64,000 nucleotides of DNA from Massilia sp. Root335 (GCF_001425685.1 NZ_LMCY01000005.1:62271-126270); one strand, 5' to 3'; positions 18,268 to 27,179 are shown, counted from the first letter of the stretch. The notes: generated from the sequence alone by a model not told the origin. Made by a program: numbers and translations.

Positions 18268-20454
18268 ATGGCTACCGTATCCGACATCACGACCACCCCC
18301 TTGTCCGGGCTGAACTATATCGATGCCCTGCTCGACACTGGCCCGGACTGGAATTTCCTGACGAATTCCTCGGGCACACCGATCACCACGCTGACCTATA
18401 CGTTTTCGGTTGCTTCCGGTAACGAAGACGCGGCTTCGGCGCAAACGAATTTCACGGGGTCGGCGCAAGCGTTCTCCGCTTCGCAGCAGGCTGCGACCCG
18501 TGCCGCCCTTGCCTATATTTCCAAGCTGACAGGCATCCAGTTTGCCGAGACGAGCGACGGCAACGCCGCGCAGATCCACCTGGCCGATGTCAACCTGGCT
18601 GCCAGCAATGTGACCGGCCTGTGCAGCTGGCACAGCAGCTATGGCTACAGCGGCGTCCAGCTGAGCAGCTACGATGCCGATGCCTATGTGTATCTCGACA
18701 ACGTCGAGTGGAATTTTCAGAACGCCAACCTGACCGCGGGCGGCGAGGGCTACCAGACGTTGCTGCATGAGCTGGGCCATGCGCTCGGCCTGAAGCACCC
18801 GTTCGACGACAACATCAACCTGCCGGCATCCGAGGACAACACGTCGAACACGCTGATGTCCTACACCGACGTCGGCGGTCCGTATTCGACTTACCAGCAG
18901 GACGACATCGCCGCGCTCATGTGGCTGTACGGCGACGACGGCCTGCGCGGCAAACTGGGCATCAATTCGACAGCGGGCGCCCACTACCTCGTCGGCACCA
19001 CCGGTGCGGACGTCATCACGGGAACGGGCGCGGACGACAAACTTGAAGGCGACGGAGGAAACGATATGATCGACGGGGGAGCAGGGACCGACACCGCGGT
19101 ATTCCGCGGCGTACGCAGCAGCTATACCTTCAGCGCGCTGGCCAACGGCAACTTGCAGGTGACCAGCACGAACGGCAGCGATGGGGTCGACACGCTGCAC
19201 TCGATCGAGGTCCTGCAGTTCGCGGACATGAGCGTCAGCAGCGCGGACGTCGTCAATGCCGACACCACGGCACCCGGCGCGCCCACGCTGGCCGTGACCA
19301 AGAACGCCAACGGCTACGCGGCCGGCAGCAATCCGGCCGTCACCGGCGCCGCCGAGGCGAATGCCACGGTCAAGGTCTATACGGCGGACAATACCCTGGT
19401 CGGCACGGCCACGGCCGACGCGAGCGGCGTGTGGAGCCTGACGACGACGAAAGCCTTCGTCGACGGCACGGGCTATTCGATCTTTGCTACCGCCACCGAC
19501 GCCGCCGGCAACACGTCCGCGGCCAGCAGCGCGGTCACCTTCAACATCGACGCGCACGCGCCCGTGATCCCGGTCGCCACGCTGTCCTACACCGAGGGCG
19601 GCAACCAGGCCACGTTCAGCGGCACCGGCGAGGCCGGCACGACGATCGAGCTGATTCGCGGCGGCGACTTCGTCGACATCGCCACCACGACCGTCGGCGC
19701 CGACGGCAAGTGGAGCGTCACGACGTCGCCGCTCCCCAACGCCACCTATACGGTCAGCGCCGTCTCGGTCGACCTGGCCGACAACGCGACCAGCGCCGCC
19801 AGCACCATGGGATTCACCGTGGCCAGCAGCGCCAACCTGGCCGGCACCACCGGCAACGACAAACTGACGGCCACTGCCGGCAACAATGCGATCGACGGCC
19901 AGGCCGGCATCGACACGGTCGTCTACGCCGGCCAGCGCGCCAATTACACGGTGGCCAAGGAAACCCTCGGCTTTGGCGTGACGGACAAGGTCGGCGACGG
20001 CGGCCATGACGCCGTCATCAACGTCGAGCGCCTGCAATTTTCCGACGGCGCGGTGGCGCTGGACATCAGCGGTTCCGCGGGCCAGGCTTTCCGCCTGTAC
20101 CAGGCCGCGCTCGACCGCCCGGCGGAAAGCGCCGGCCTGGGCTTCTGGATCTATCAGCTGGACCACGGCCTGACGCTGGACGACATGGTGCAGGACATCA
20201 TTAAAAACCAGCCGGAATTCACCCAGAAATACGGCGCCAATCCGACCGATGCCCAGTTCGTGAACCTGCTGTACGCCAACGTGCTGCATCGTGCACCCGA
20301 TGCCGCCGGCTACGATTTCTGGGTGAATGCGCTGGCGCACCACGATACGACGCAGGTCGGCATCGTCAAGTTCTTCAGCGAAAGCCCGGAAAACCAGGCG
20401 CAGGTCATCGGCACGATCCAGGACGGCATCGCCTACACGCCCTGGGCGGGCTGA
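18268..20454 (+). CDS. Secreted M10 (serralysin-type) metalloprotease with Ig-like repeats and DUF4214
   Basis: 728 residues from ATG 18268 (MATVSDITTTPLSG), with no classical signal peptide. Zinc motif HELGHALGLKHP at residues 167-178 and Met-turn LMSY shortly after identify the M10 fold. Next come an RTX-like patch (GGNDMIDGGAGTD, about 265-280), two bacterial Ig-like repeats (about 330-520), a second RTX-like remnant, and a C-terminal DUF4214 domain (AFRLYQAALDRPAES... through YANVLHRAPDAAGYDFW). RTX-type proteases of this layout leave through type I secretion, but no secretion genes are nearby. A strong terminator follows. Likely extracellular protein degradation. Confidence 0.9.
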   Translation: MATVSDITTTPLSGLNYIDALLDTGPDWNFLTNSSGTPITTLTYTFSVASGNEDAASAQTNFTGSAQAFSASQQAATRAALAYISKLTGIQFAETSDGNAAQIHLADVNLAASNVTGLCSWHSSYGYSGVQLSSYDADAYVYLDNVEWNFQNANLTAGGEGYQTLLHELGHALGLKHPFDDNINLPASEDNTSNTLMSYTDVGGPYSTYQQDDIAALMWLYGDDGLRGKLGINSTAGAHYLVGTTGADVITGTGADDKLEGDGGNDMIDGGAGTDTAVFRGVRSSYTFSALANGNLQVTSTNGSDGVDTLHSIEVLQFADMSVSSADVVNADTTAPGAPTLAVTKNANGYAAGSNPAVTGAAEANATVKVYTADNTLVGTATADASGVWSLTTTKAFVDGTGYSIFATATDAAGNTSAASSAVTFNIDAHAPVIPVATLSYTEGGNQATFSGTGEAGTTIELIRGGDFVDIATTTVGADGKWSVTTSPLPNATYTVSAVSVDLADNATSAASTMGFTVASSANLAGTTGNDKLTATAGNNAIDGQAGIDTVVYAGQRANYTVAKETLGFGVTDKVGDGGHDAVINVERLQFSDGAVALDISGSAGQAFRLYQAALDRPAESAGLGFWIYQLDHGLTLDDMVQDIIKNQPEFTQKYGANPTDAQFVNLLYANVLHRAPDAAGYDFWVNALAHHDTTQVGIVKFFSESPENQAQVIGTIQDGIAYTPWAG

Positions 20455-20481
20455 GTTCCCGCCGGTTTCCCGTTTTTCTCC

Positions 20482-20516
20482 GCAAAGAGCCGCTTTCGAG
20501 CGGCTCTTTGCTTTTG
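20482..20516 (+). terminator. Rho-independent terminator after M10 protease
   Basis: A 13-bp perfect stem (GCAAAGAGCCGCT and its complement) closes on a TTCG tetraloop and is followed by a short T-rich tail. It lies 28 bp after the protease stop. Confidence 0.85.
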
Positions 20517-20565
20517 CGCGGCGCAGTATTATGCGCCTTTTACTTTTTTATCGAAGGATAGCGAC

Positions 20566-20769
20566 GTGAGCGACGAAAACCGTTTTATCGACATCGAAAT
20601 CAAGCTGGCCGACCAGGAAAACCTCGTCGACACCCTCAACCGCACGGTCTACGAGCAGGGCCGCCGCATCGATCAACTGGAAGCTATGGTGGCCAAACTT
20701 GCCGAACACGTGCGGACCTTGCGCGACGCCGGACAGGGGCCGGTCAACGAGAGGCCGCCGCATTATTGA
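20566..20769 (+). CDS. slyX: SlyX family coiled-coil protein
   Basis: 67 residues, the family size. GTG start at 20566 with AAGGA seven bases upstream. The sequence is one heptad-rich helix (IEIKLADQENLVDTLN, then VYEQGRRIDQLEAMV) ending with a Pro-rich, His-containing tail (ERPPHY), which is typical of SlyX. Function is not established in the family. It is isolated between a terminator and a long AT-rich gap. Confidence 0.88.
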   Translation: MSDENRFIDIEIKLADQENLVDTLNRTVYEQGRRIDQLEAMVAKLAEHVRTLRDAGQGPVNERPPHY

Positions 20770-21174
20770 GTCCACGCCAGGGTGGGGCGCGAAGTCACAA
20801 TTGGAGAAAGAGTCTGGTTATTCTGGAAATTTAAGGAATCTGATAGTGACTTTGGTTACCAATGAAAGAAGAAACATTATTGCACAAATACATTTTTTGT
20901 TTGATTTATGCAACGATTACATTTGAGTAAATTGATTATTTGAGCGGCGTTTTGCGCGCGCTCAAAAAATGCCTTTCGGCATCAAAACCCATGTATTTTC
21001 TCTTATTTTTCCGATTTGCAAGAAAATAGGCGCTGTTTTTGGTTATTTTTAGAAAATTTAGAGCGAAAGCAGCGTGCTACATCGATTTTATCAATATGTC
21101 ATCTTCAATTTTCCTGTCTAATCTGTAATCAAATTTAGCTATACCTTCAGGATGAGCTCAAGGTAGTATCGCGT

Positions 21175-21203
21175 AAATACATACTGCTCGGCAGTGTGTA
21201 TTT
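21175..21203 (+). promoter_or_regulatory. Strong leader hairpin (13-bp stem, 3-nt loop)
   Basis: AAATACATACTGC pairs with GCAGTGTGTATTT around a TCG loop; the single mismatch is a G-U wobble in RNA. It lies two bases before a terminator-like stem, an arrangement found in attenuators and at the 3' ends of small RNAs. As DNA it could also be a dimeric operator. Confidence 0.5.
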
Positions 21204-21204
21204 G

Positions 21205-21234
21205 GCCCGCAAAAACGTTAAATCGCGGGTTTTT
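21205..21234 (+). terminator. Terminator-like hairpin in leader
   Basis: GCCCGC pairs with GCGGGT across a 14-nt AT-rich loop and is followed directly by TTTT. It is positioned 25 bp before the acetyltransferase ATG, where it would stop or attenuate transcription entering that gene. Confidence 0.45.
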
Positions 21235-21259
21235 CCTTCTCCAAACGAGGGCTGACACG

Positions 21260-22510
21260 ATGTTCATGCGTAACCTTGAGATGAGCGAATTCGCGCCATC
21301 GGCGCCGGCGCCATTGCTCGTCCGTTCCCGGGCGATGCGGTGCCCGGACCGGTACGAACTGAACGTCGCGACCGGTTATTACGACCGCCCGGACATCCTG
21401 GATGCGTGGCATCGAATGCTGGCCGTCGCCACCAGCCCGGAAACGCTGTACCAGTCCCCGCAATTCTTCAGCCACCTGATCGACATGTATCGTGGGCAGG
21501 ATGCGAACTGCGAACTGTTCATCGTCCGCCGCAGCGTCGATTACGCGATCGTCGGCTTCATCCCCGTGCGCACCATCGCGTGCGGCCTCGAGTTCCGCGT
21601 CGGCCCGGTGCCGCTGTTCAAACGAACCATGCGCGCCTGCCAGATTCTCGGCAGCGTCCCGTTGCTGGATCCAGCGGAAGAAGGCCTCGCCGAGTTCGTC
21701 ATTCAGCAATTGCTCGAACGCTATGCGCAGTGCGACGTGCTGTACATGCAGGCCGTTCCGGAAGACGCCGGCGCCGCCCTGGGCGGCATCGCGGGCGTGT
21801 CGGCCTATGTCATGAACGGCTGGCGCGCGTGCCATACGCAGCCTCTGCCGGACAGCGTCGACGGCTATCTGCAGAAATTCAGTGCCAAGAAGCGCTACAA
21901 CCTGTCGCGCCAGGTCCGCCTGCTGACGGAAGCGGCGGGTGCGCTGCAGGTGCTGCGTATCGAGCAACCCGGGCAGATTCCGGCCATGCTCGACGCCATG
22001 ATCGCCACGGGCGCGTGCCCAGGCGCGGAGCGCGGCGCCGAACAGGCCCGGCTGGAAGGCCTGGCGCGCCACGGCCTGCTGCTGTCCTACGTGATCCGTT
22101 GCGGCGACGAGGACGTCGCCGTCGTGTACGGCTCGCGTTCGGCCTCCGTCTGGCACGTCTACAAAATCGCCTGCCTGCAGAAGTATCTGCACCTGTCCGT
22201 GGGTACGAGCGCGATCCACCTGGCGGTGCAGGACGTGCTGGCCCATTTCGCGTTCAGGGACATCGATTTCGGCTACGGTACGCCGAGCGCGGAATTCCGC
22301 TCGACCCATGTGCTCAAAACGCGCGGGCTCGTGCTGCTGCACCGCGCGCGCAGCCTGACCGCCTTGTCGTTGAAGGTACACGGCATGTACGACGCCATGA
22401 ACGACGCCCTGATCCGCCAGGTCAAGCGGGCGCAGAAATGGCACGCGCAACGCCGGCAGGCGACCAAAAAGACGTCGCCCAAGGCCGACACGGCGCCGAC
22501 CGTTTCCTGA
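21260..22510 (+). CDS. FemAB/CelD-like GNAT-fold acetyltransferase (BioF2-like)
   Basis: 416 residues; ATG at 21260 (MFMRNLEMSEF) with GAGG upstream. The segment SVDGYLQKFSAKKRYNLSR followed by a second GNAT lobe (YVIRCGDEDVAVVYGSRSASVWHVYKIAC... DIDFGYG) is typical of the double-GNAT Acetyltransf_6/CelD group, enzymes linked to exopolysaccharide or peptidoglycan modification. The C-terminal tail is Lys/Ala-rich. No polysaccharide genes are adjacent, so the substrate is unknown. Its leader contains a hairpin and terminator-like element, suggesting conditional expression. Confidence 0.75.
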   Translation: MFMRNLEMSEFAPSAPAPLLVRSRAMRCPDRYELNVATGYYDRPDILDAWHRMLAVATSPETLYQSPQFFSHLIDMYRGQDANCELFIVRRSVDYAIVGFIPVRTIACGLEFRVGPVPLFKRTMRACQILGSVPLLDPAEEGLAEFVIQQLLERYAQCDVLYMQAVPEDAGAALGGIAGVSAYVMNGWRACHTQPLPDSVDGYLQKFSAKKRYNLSRQVRLLTEAAGALQVLRIEQPGQIPAMLDAMIATGACPGAERGAEQARLEGLARHGLLLSYVIRCGDEDVAVVYGSRSASVWHVYKIACLQKYLHLSVGTSAIHLAVQDVLAHFAFRDIDFGYGTPSAEFRSTHVLKTRGLVLLHRARSLTALSLKVHGMYDAMNDALIRQVKRAQKWHAQRRQATKKTSPKADTAPTVS

Positions 22511-22676
22511 GCGCGCCGGACGCGCACCGCCATGGCCGCCGCGTGCGGCCATTTTCTTTTGTGTGCCGCCAGCGGGCAGCCGGCGTTTCTTGTTGTTATT
22601 GCCAGTCTGTTATGGGATTATTTTCCGATCCGGCCGACCTGCGCCCCTGGCCCACCAACGACGAGGAACCCACGAC

Positions 22677-23177
22677 ATGCCTCTGCCACCCGACGCCAAC
22701 GCCCCCAGCGATTTTGATTTCATCATCGGCGACTGGCTCGTCAAACACAAACGCCTGAACGCCCGGCTCGCGGGATGCACCGAATGGACGGAATTCGAAG
22801 GTCGGACGTCGACGATGAAGATTCTCGGCGGCTTCGGCAACCTCGAAGACAATCTCCTGCATTTTCCCGAAGGCGCCTTCCGCGCCGCCGCCATGCGCTC
22901 TTACTGCCCCACGTCGGGCACGTGGTCCATCTGGTGGCTGGACGGCCGCAACCCGACGGCACTCGACACGCCCGTCGTCGGCAGGTTTGCCGATCACGTC
23001 GGTCTGTTCTTCGCGGACGACTTCCTGGACGGGCAGCCCATCAAGGTGCGGTTCATCTGGACGGCGCGGCCGGGTGCGCACCCGCGCTGGGAACAGGCGT
23101 TTTCGAGTGACCAGGGTCAAACCTGGGAGACGAATTGGGAGATGGAATTCATTCCTGTCGGCGGTGGCGAGGGGTGA
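22677..23177 (+). CDS. DUF1579-like lipocalin-fold hypothetical protein
   Basis: 166 residues from ATG 22677 (MPLPPDANAPSDFDF) with GAGGAA upstream. The FIIGDWLVKHKR start, several beta strands, W-rich segments (GTWSIWWLDGR) and a closing WETNWEMEF are typical of small beta-barrel proteins grouped near DUF1579. No signal peptide. A role in binding or modifying a small molecule is possible but not shown. It lies just before a rearranged patch of DNA. Confidence 0.65.
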   Translation: MPLPPDANAPSDFDFIIGDWLVKHKRLNARLAGCTEWTEFEGRTSTMKILGGFGNLEDNLLHFPEGAFRAAAMRSYCPTSGTWSIWWLDGRNPTALDTPVVGRFADHVGLFFADDFLDGQPIKVRFIWTARPGAHPRWEQAFSSDQGQTWETNWEMEFIPVGGGEG

Positions 23178-23238
23178 CGGAATATGCGCCAATAGGTGAG
23201 TTACCTGTCATCCACCAACAAATAGGAACACGACACAA

Positions 23239-23389
23239 ATGGATAACGGCCCTCCGGACAAGCGCGGCTTGAAAATCCTGATAGGCCATTACTGGTCGTC
23301 TCAAGGCTGGGTTCCCGAGAATGAACGGACCGTGACGCCGGAAGACTTCGAATATGCGAAGTCGAAAGGGCTGATGTTTGATCCGAGAG
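23239..23389 (+). pseudogene. Truncated N-terminal fragment of a hypothetical gene
   Basis: An ATG at 23239 opens MDNGPPDKRGLKILIGHYW, then SSQGW, VTPEDFEYAKSKGLMFDP, which reads like the conserved start of a small hypothetical protein. At about 23389 the coding sense breaks, because the following DNA is a TMEM175 gene start in another frame. The continuation to 23493 is low-complexity His/Arg sequence produced by reading that segment out of frame. I interpret it as a gene cut by recombination. The original family is not recognised. Confidence 0.55.
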
Positions 23390-23540
23390 ATGGGCAAGAA
23401 CCGCCTGGAGGCCTTCAGCGATGGCGTCATCGCCGTCATCATCACCATCCTCGTGCTGGAACTGAAAGTCCCGCACGGCGGGACTTTTCATGAGCTACGT
23501 GATGAGTCTCATCGACATCGGCATCTACTGGAACAAGCGC
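23390..23540 (+). pseudogene. 5' fragment of a second TMEM175 K+ channel gene
   Basis: Starting at ATG 23390 the frame reads MGKNRLEAFSDGVIAVIITI and on through VLELKVPHGGTF, nearly identical to the start of the intact gene at 24090. About 30 bases (the DVLLPLWPV segment) are then missing, which shifts the frame, and similarity (MSYV, IDIGIYWNK) continues in another frame to about 23540. DNA differences are mostly at third positions, so this was a diverged paralogue rather than a very recent copy. Non-functional. Confidence 0.75.
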
Positions 23541-23620
23541 CAGTATGCGGATCACTCACCAGTTTCGGCCTTACCGATGCTGAAGCCTCGACTCACAACT
23601 GCCTGACGACAGGATCGGTT

Positions 23621-24058
23621 ATGGCACAAATACACCATTCGGCAGCATGCCTACGTATTTTCGGAGATGGTCTGATACCAGAAGAGATAACTCAGGCTTT
23701 GCGATGCGCGCCAACCGTAGCGCAGAGAACTGGTGAGTTGATTCGTTACCAGTCTGGGCGTGAGCGCGTCGTGAGGTGCGGGAACTGGCGATTGGAGGCT
23801 GAGTCGGCAGAGCCGGAAAATATCAACGGGCAGGTGCGTTGGCTGTTGTCGCAGGTCGAATCTGACCCTGAGGTGTGGAAGGCGCTGGTACAGCGGTTTG
23901 ACGTCGATATCTTTTGCGGTCTTTTCATGCAAGAGTCGAACGATGGCATGTCCTTGGCTCCTGACGTCATGGCGCTACTGGGCGAACGAGGGATTCATCT
24001 AGCCCTCGACATATACAATGCCAGCGAAGACGACGACGTCACGCCGAGCCAGACTTGA
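23621..24058 (+). CDS. DUF4279-containing protein, possible immunity-type gene
   Basis: 145 residues from ATG 23621 (MAQIHHSAACLRIF), with AGGA six bases upstream. The frame is open further upstream into the TMEM175 fragment, but that is fortuitous. Features LRIFGDGLIPEEITQALRCAPT, WRLEAES, VWKALVQRFDVDIFCGLFM and RGIHLALDIYNA match the DUF4279 pattern. DUF4279 proteins are small cytoplasmic proteins, some of which are found with polymorphic toxins. No toxin gene is next to it. Its GC looks lower than its neighbours, and it sits between two gene fragments and the intact channel gene, which suggests acquisition. Confidence 0.75.
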   Translation: MAQIHHSAACLRIFGDGLIPEEITQALRCAPTVAQRTGELIRYQSGRERVVRCGNWRLEAESAEPENINGQVRWLLSQVESDPEVWKALVQRFDVDIFCGLFMQESNDGMSLAPDVMALLGERGIHLALDIYNASEDDDVTPSQT

Positions 24059-24089
24059 ACTCAGCCTTCCCTAACTCTAAAGAAAACAC

Positions 24090-24698
24090 ATGGGCAAAAA
24101 CCGCCTGGAAGCCTTCAGCGACGGCGTCATCGCCGTCATCATCACCATCCTCGTGCTGGAACTCAAAGTCCCGCACGGCGGCACGTTCGACGTGCTGCTG
24201 CCGCTATGGCCCGTCTTCATGAGCTACGTGCTCAGTTTCATCTACGTAGGAATTTATTGGAACAACCACCATCACCTGATGCACGCCGTAAAGGAAGTCA
24301 GCGGCGGCGTCCTGTGGGCCAATCTGCACTTGCTGTTCTGGTTGTCGCTGATCCCGTTCGTCACCGCGTGGATGGGCGAGAACCATTTCGAGACCGGGCC
24401 GACCGCGGCGTATGGCTTCGTCCTGTTCATGTGCTCGGTTGCGTATCTGCTGCTGGTCAAAAGACTGATCGCCAATCATCCGAAGAACGCCAAGCTGGCT
24501 GAGGCAATCGGCAACGATCGCAAGGGCAAGCTGTCGTGCGTCCTGTACCTGGCCGGCGTGGCGCTGGCGTGGTTTGCCGCCTGGCTCGGATTCCTGGTCT
24601 ATGCGGCCGTGGCGATCGTATGGCTGATTCCGGACCGGCGCATCGAGGAAAAAGTCGCCGAGGAGACCGAGCAGGAAGAGCAATCCGAACGGGGTTGA
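24090..24698 (+). CDS. TMEM175-family potassium channel protein
   Basis: 202 residues with about six hydrophobic segments. The hallmark (R/K)xxxFSDGVxAI pattern is present as RLEAFSDGVIAV in the first helix, and IYWNNHHHLMH follows in the second membrane region. Bacterial TMEM175 proteins form tetramers that conduct K+ with low selectivity. The C-terminus is a charged Glu-rich tail. The complete gene lies 31 bp after the DUF4279 gene, and a broken paralogue of its 5' end lies 700 bp upstream. Confidence 0.88.
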   Translation: MGKNRLEAFSDGVIAVIITILVLELKVPHGGTFDVLLPLWPVFMSYVLSFIYVGIYWNNHHHLMHAVKEVSGGVLWANLHLLFWLSLIPFVTAWMGENHFETGPTAAYGFVLFMCSVAYLLLVKRLIANHPKNAKLAEAIGNDRKGKLSCVLYLAGVALAWFAAWLGFLVYAAVAIVWLIPDRRIEEKVAEETEQEEQSERG

Positions 24699-24924
24699 GC
24701 ATCTCCGGAACTCCTTTTTTTCGGCCGTAAATATGTAACATACGGCAATATCCCTGCTATGCTTTGCGGGCACTGCCGCCGGGCTCGCCCGGCGGTTTCC
24801 ATTCCGGTGTCCGTACGTGATCGATAAACCGCACGGCGCGGATGGGTGTGCGCGTAGCACAAAAAGAGATTGGCCCGTGGCACAAGCATGGGCGGATCCG
24901 ACAACCCTCCGGAGATCCCAAAGA

Positions 24925-27051
24925 ATGAACCGTTCGCACATCCTGGCCGTCGCTGTTACCGCAGCCGTCGCCAACCTGGCCTATGCCGCCCCCGCTTCGC
25001 TGCTGCCGGCGTCCAATCCGTTCGCCAAGCCGAGCACCCTGCAATACCAGTACCCGGCCTTCGACAAGATCAAGAACGACGATTTCGCGCCGGCGTTCGA
25101 CGAAGGCATGCGCCAGCAGTCGCTGGAAATCGACGCCATCGCCAATAACAAGGCGGCGCCGACCTTCGACAACACGATCGTCGCGATGGAGCGTTCGGGC
25201 CAGCTGCTGAACCGCGTCTCGACCACGTTCTTCAACCTGGTCGGCTGCAACACCAATCCGACCCTCGACGCGCTCGACAAGGATCTCGCGCCGAAGCTGG
25301 CCGCCCACACCGACAAGATCCGCCTGAACGACAAGCTCTACAAGCGCATCCAGACCCTGTACGACAAACGCGCCAAGCTGCACCTCGATCCGGAATCGGC
25401 CTACCTGCTCGAGCGCTACCACACCGACTTCGTGCGCGCCGGCGCCAAACTGTCCGCCGCCGACAAGGAAACGCTGAAGGCGTATAACGGCAAGATCGCC
25501 GCCCTGCAGACCCAGTTCAGCCAGAACGTGCTCAAGGAAGCGAACGCGTCGGCACTCGTCGTCGACACCCGCGCGGAACTGGCCGGCATGTCGGACAAGG
25601 CGATCGACGCCGCCGCCGCGCTGGCGAAGAAGGATGGGCTGGACGGCAAGTTCAAGGTGCCGGTCGTGAACACGACGCAGCAGGCGCCGCTGTCCGTGCT
25701 GACCAACCGCGCCACGCGCGAGAAACTGCTGGCGCTGTCGCTGGCACGCGGCAGCCATGGCGGAGACTATGACAATCGCCAGATCGTGCTGGACCTGGTC
25801 AAAGCACGCGCCGAGCGCGCCAAGCTGCTCGGTTATCCGAGCCACGCCGCCTACATGCTGGAAGACCAGACCGCCAAGACGACGGGCGCCGTCAACCAGC
25901 TGCTGGCCGAGTTCGCCAAGCCGGCCGTGCGCAACGCGAAAAAGGAAGCGGCCGAGATCCAGAAGGTCATCGATGCCGAAGGCGGCAAGTTCCAGGCTAC
26001 CGCTTACGACTGGAACTATTACACCGACAAGGTGCGCCAGGCCCGCTACGCGTTCGACGAAAACCAGCTGCGTCCGTATTTCGAGTACAACAACGTGCTG
26101 TTGAACGGCGTGTTCTATGCCGCCAACAAGGAATATGGCATCACGTTCAAGGAACGCCACGACCTGCCGGTGTACAACCCGGACGTGCGCGTGTTCGACG
26201 TGTTCGATGCCGACGGCAAGCAGCTCGCGATCTTCCTGCACGATCCGTACGCCCGCTCGAACAAGCGCGGCGGCGCGTGGATGAATGCGTACGTCGGCCA
26301 GAACAAGCTGATGGGCACGCATCCGGTCATCGCCAACCACCTGAACATCCCGAAGCCGGCCGCCGGCGAGCCGACCCTGCTGACGTATGACGAAGTGCGC
26401 ACGATGTTCCACGAGTTCGGCCATGCACTGCACGGCATGTTCTCGAACGTGAAATACCCGCGCTTCTCGGGCACCCGCGTGCCGCGCGACTACGTCGAGT
26501 TCCCGTCGCAGGTCAACGAGATGTGGATGGCCTGGCCGGAAGTGCTGGCGAATTATGCCAAGCACTACCAGACGGGCGCGCCGATGCCGAAGGAGCTGCT
26601 GGATAAAGTCCAGGCATCGTCGAAGTTCAACGAGGGCTACCGCACGACCGAGTACCTGGCCGCGTCGATCCTCGACCAGAAATGGCATCAGCTGGGCGCC
26701 GACCAGATCCCGGCCGACGTGCCGGGCTTCGAGGCGACCGCGCTGCATGACGCCGGCGTCGACTTCCCGCTCGTCCCGCCGCGCTACCGCACGACCTATT
26801 TCTCGCACGTGTTCTCGGGCGGCTACTCGGCCGGCTACTACGGCTACCTGTGGGCCGAGAAGCTGGACGCCGACACCGTCGAGTGGTTCAAGGAAAACGG
26901 CGGCCTGCTGCGCAAGAACGGCGACCGCTTCCGCCAGATGCTGCTGTCGCGCGGCGGCACGATGGATGCGATGGAGATGTACCGCAACTTCCGCGGCCGC
27001 GACGCGAAGATCGAGCCGCTGCTGGAGCGCCGCGGCCTGACGGGCGAGTAA
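24925..27051 (+). CDS. dcp: M3 family peptidyl-dipeptidase (Dcp-like), exported
   Basis: 708 residues. ATG at 24925 is preceded by GGAGAT and followed by a signal peptide (MNRSHILAVAVTAAV...AYA). The zinc motif HEFGHALHGMFS lies at about residue 495, and the C-terminal ...FSGGYSAGYYGYLWAEKLD segment is typical of the M3A dipeptidyl carboxypeptidases. The enzyme removes C-terminal dipeptides from oligopeptides, probably in the periplasm given the signal peptide. A 5' region of 226 bp separates it from the channel gene. A GC-rich terminator follows. Confidence 0.92.
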   Translation: MNRSHILAVAVTAAVANLAYAAPASLLPASNPFAKPSTLQYQYPAFDKIKNDDFAPAFDEGMRQQSLEIDAIANNKAAPTFDNTIVAMERSGQLLNRVSTTFFNLVGCNTNPTLDALDKDLAPKLAAHTDKIRLNDKLYKRIQTLYDKRAKLHLDPESAYLLERYHTDFVRAGAKLSAADKETLKAYNGKIAALQTQFSQNVLKEANASALVVDTRAELAGMSDKAIDAAAALAKKDGLDGKFKVPVVNTTQQAPLSVLTNRATREKLLALSLARGSHGGDYDNRQIVLDLVKARAERAKLLGYPSHAAYMLEDQTAKTTGAVNQLLAEFAKPAVRNAKKEAAEIQKVIDAEGGKFQATAYDWNYYTDKVRQARYAFDENQLRPYFEYNNVLLNGVFYAANKEYGITFKERHDLPVYNPDVRVFDVFDADGKQLAIFLHDPYARSNKRGGAWMNAYVGQNKLMGTHPVIANHLNIPKPAAGEPTLLTYDEVRTMFHEFGHALHGMFSNVKYPRFSGTRVPRDYVEFPSQVNEMWMAWPEVLANYAKHYQTGAPMPKELLDKVQASSKFNEGYRTTEYLAASILDQKWHQLGADQIPADVPGFEATALHDAGVDFPLVPPRYRTTYFSHVFSGGYSAGYYGYLWAEKLDADTVEWFKENGGLLRKNGDRFRQMLLSRGGTMDAMEMYRNFRGRDAKIEPLLERRGLTGE

Positions 27052-27064
27052 GCCGCACGCGCGC

Positions 27065-27096
27065 GCCGTTCCCGCCGCGGCGGGGACGGCGTTTTA
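27065..27096 (+). terminator. Rho-independent terminator after dcp
   Basis: A 12-bp GC-rich stem (GCCGTTCCCGCC with GGCGGGGACGGC, one wobble) with a 2-nt apex is followed by GTTTTATTTA, 14 bp after the stop. Confidence 0.75.
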
Positions 27097-27179
27097 TTTA
27101 TCACGCGTAAACACCGCCGCGCGCCAATCCTCCCCCATCAGGTATAAACTTTCTCACAACACTCTACTGTGAGAAAGCC

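Larger units (their letters stand above)
20770..21259. other. AT-rich structured leader/intergenic region
   Basis: 490 bp with clearly lower GC than the flanking genes and no convincing gene. It contains small stems at 20939-20966 (TTTGAGCG/CGCTCAAA) and 20969-20982 (ATGCC/GGCAT), then a strong 13-bp hairpin at 21175-21203 and a terminator-like hairpin at 21205-21234 just before the acetyltransferase start. It may be a long regulated 5' leader, or encode a small RNA ending at the second hairpin, or be a remnant of foreign DNA. Confidence 0.45.

Noticed and set aside
23378-24058. Single fused TMEM175-DUF4279 gene
   Set aside because: The frame happens to be open across the junction, but the TMEM175 part loses its reading after about 33 codons, and the DUF4279 part has its own ATG and AGGA site.
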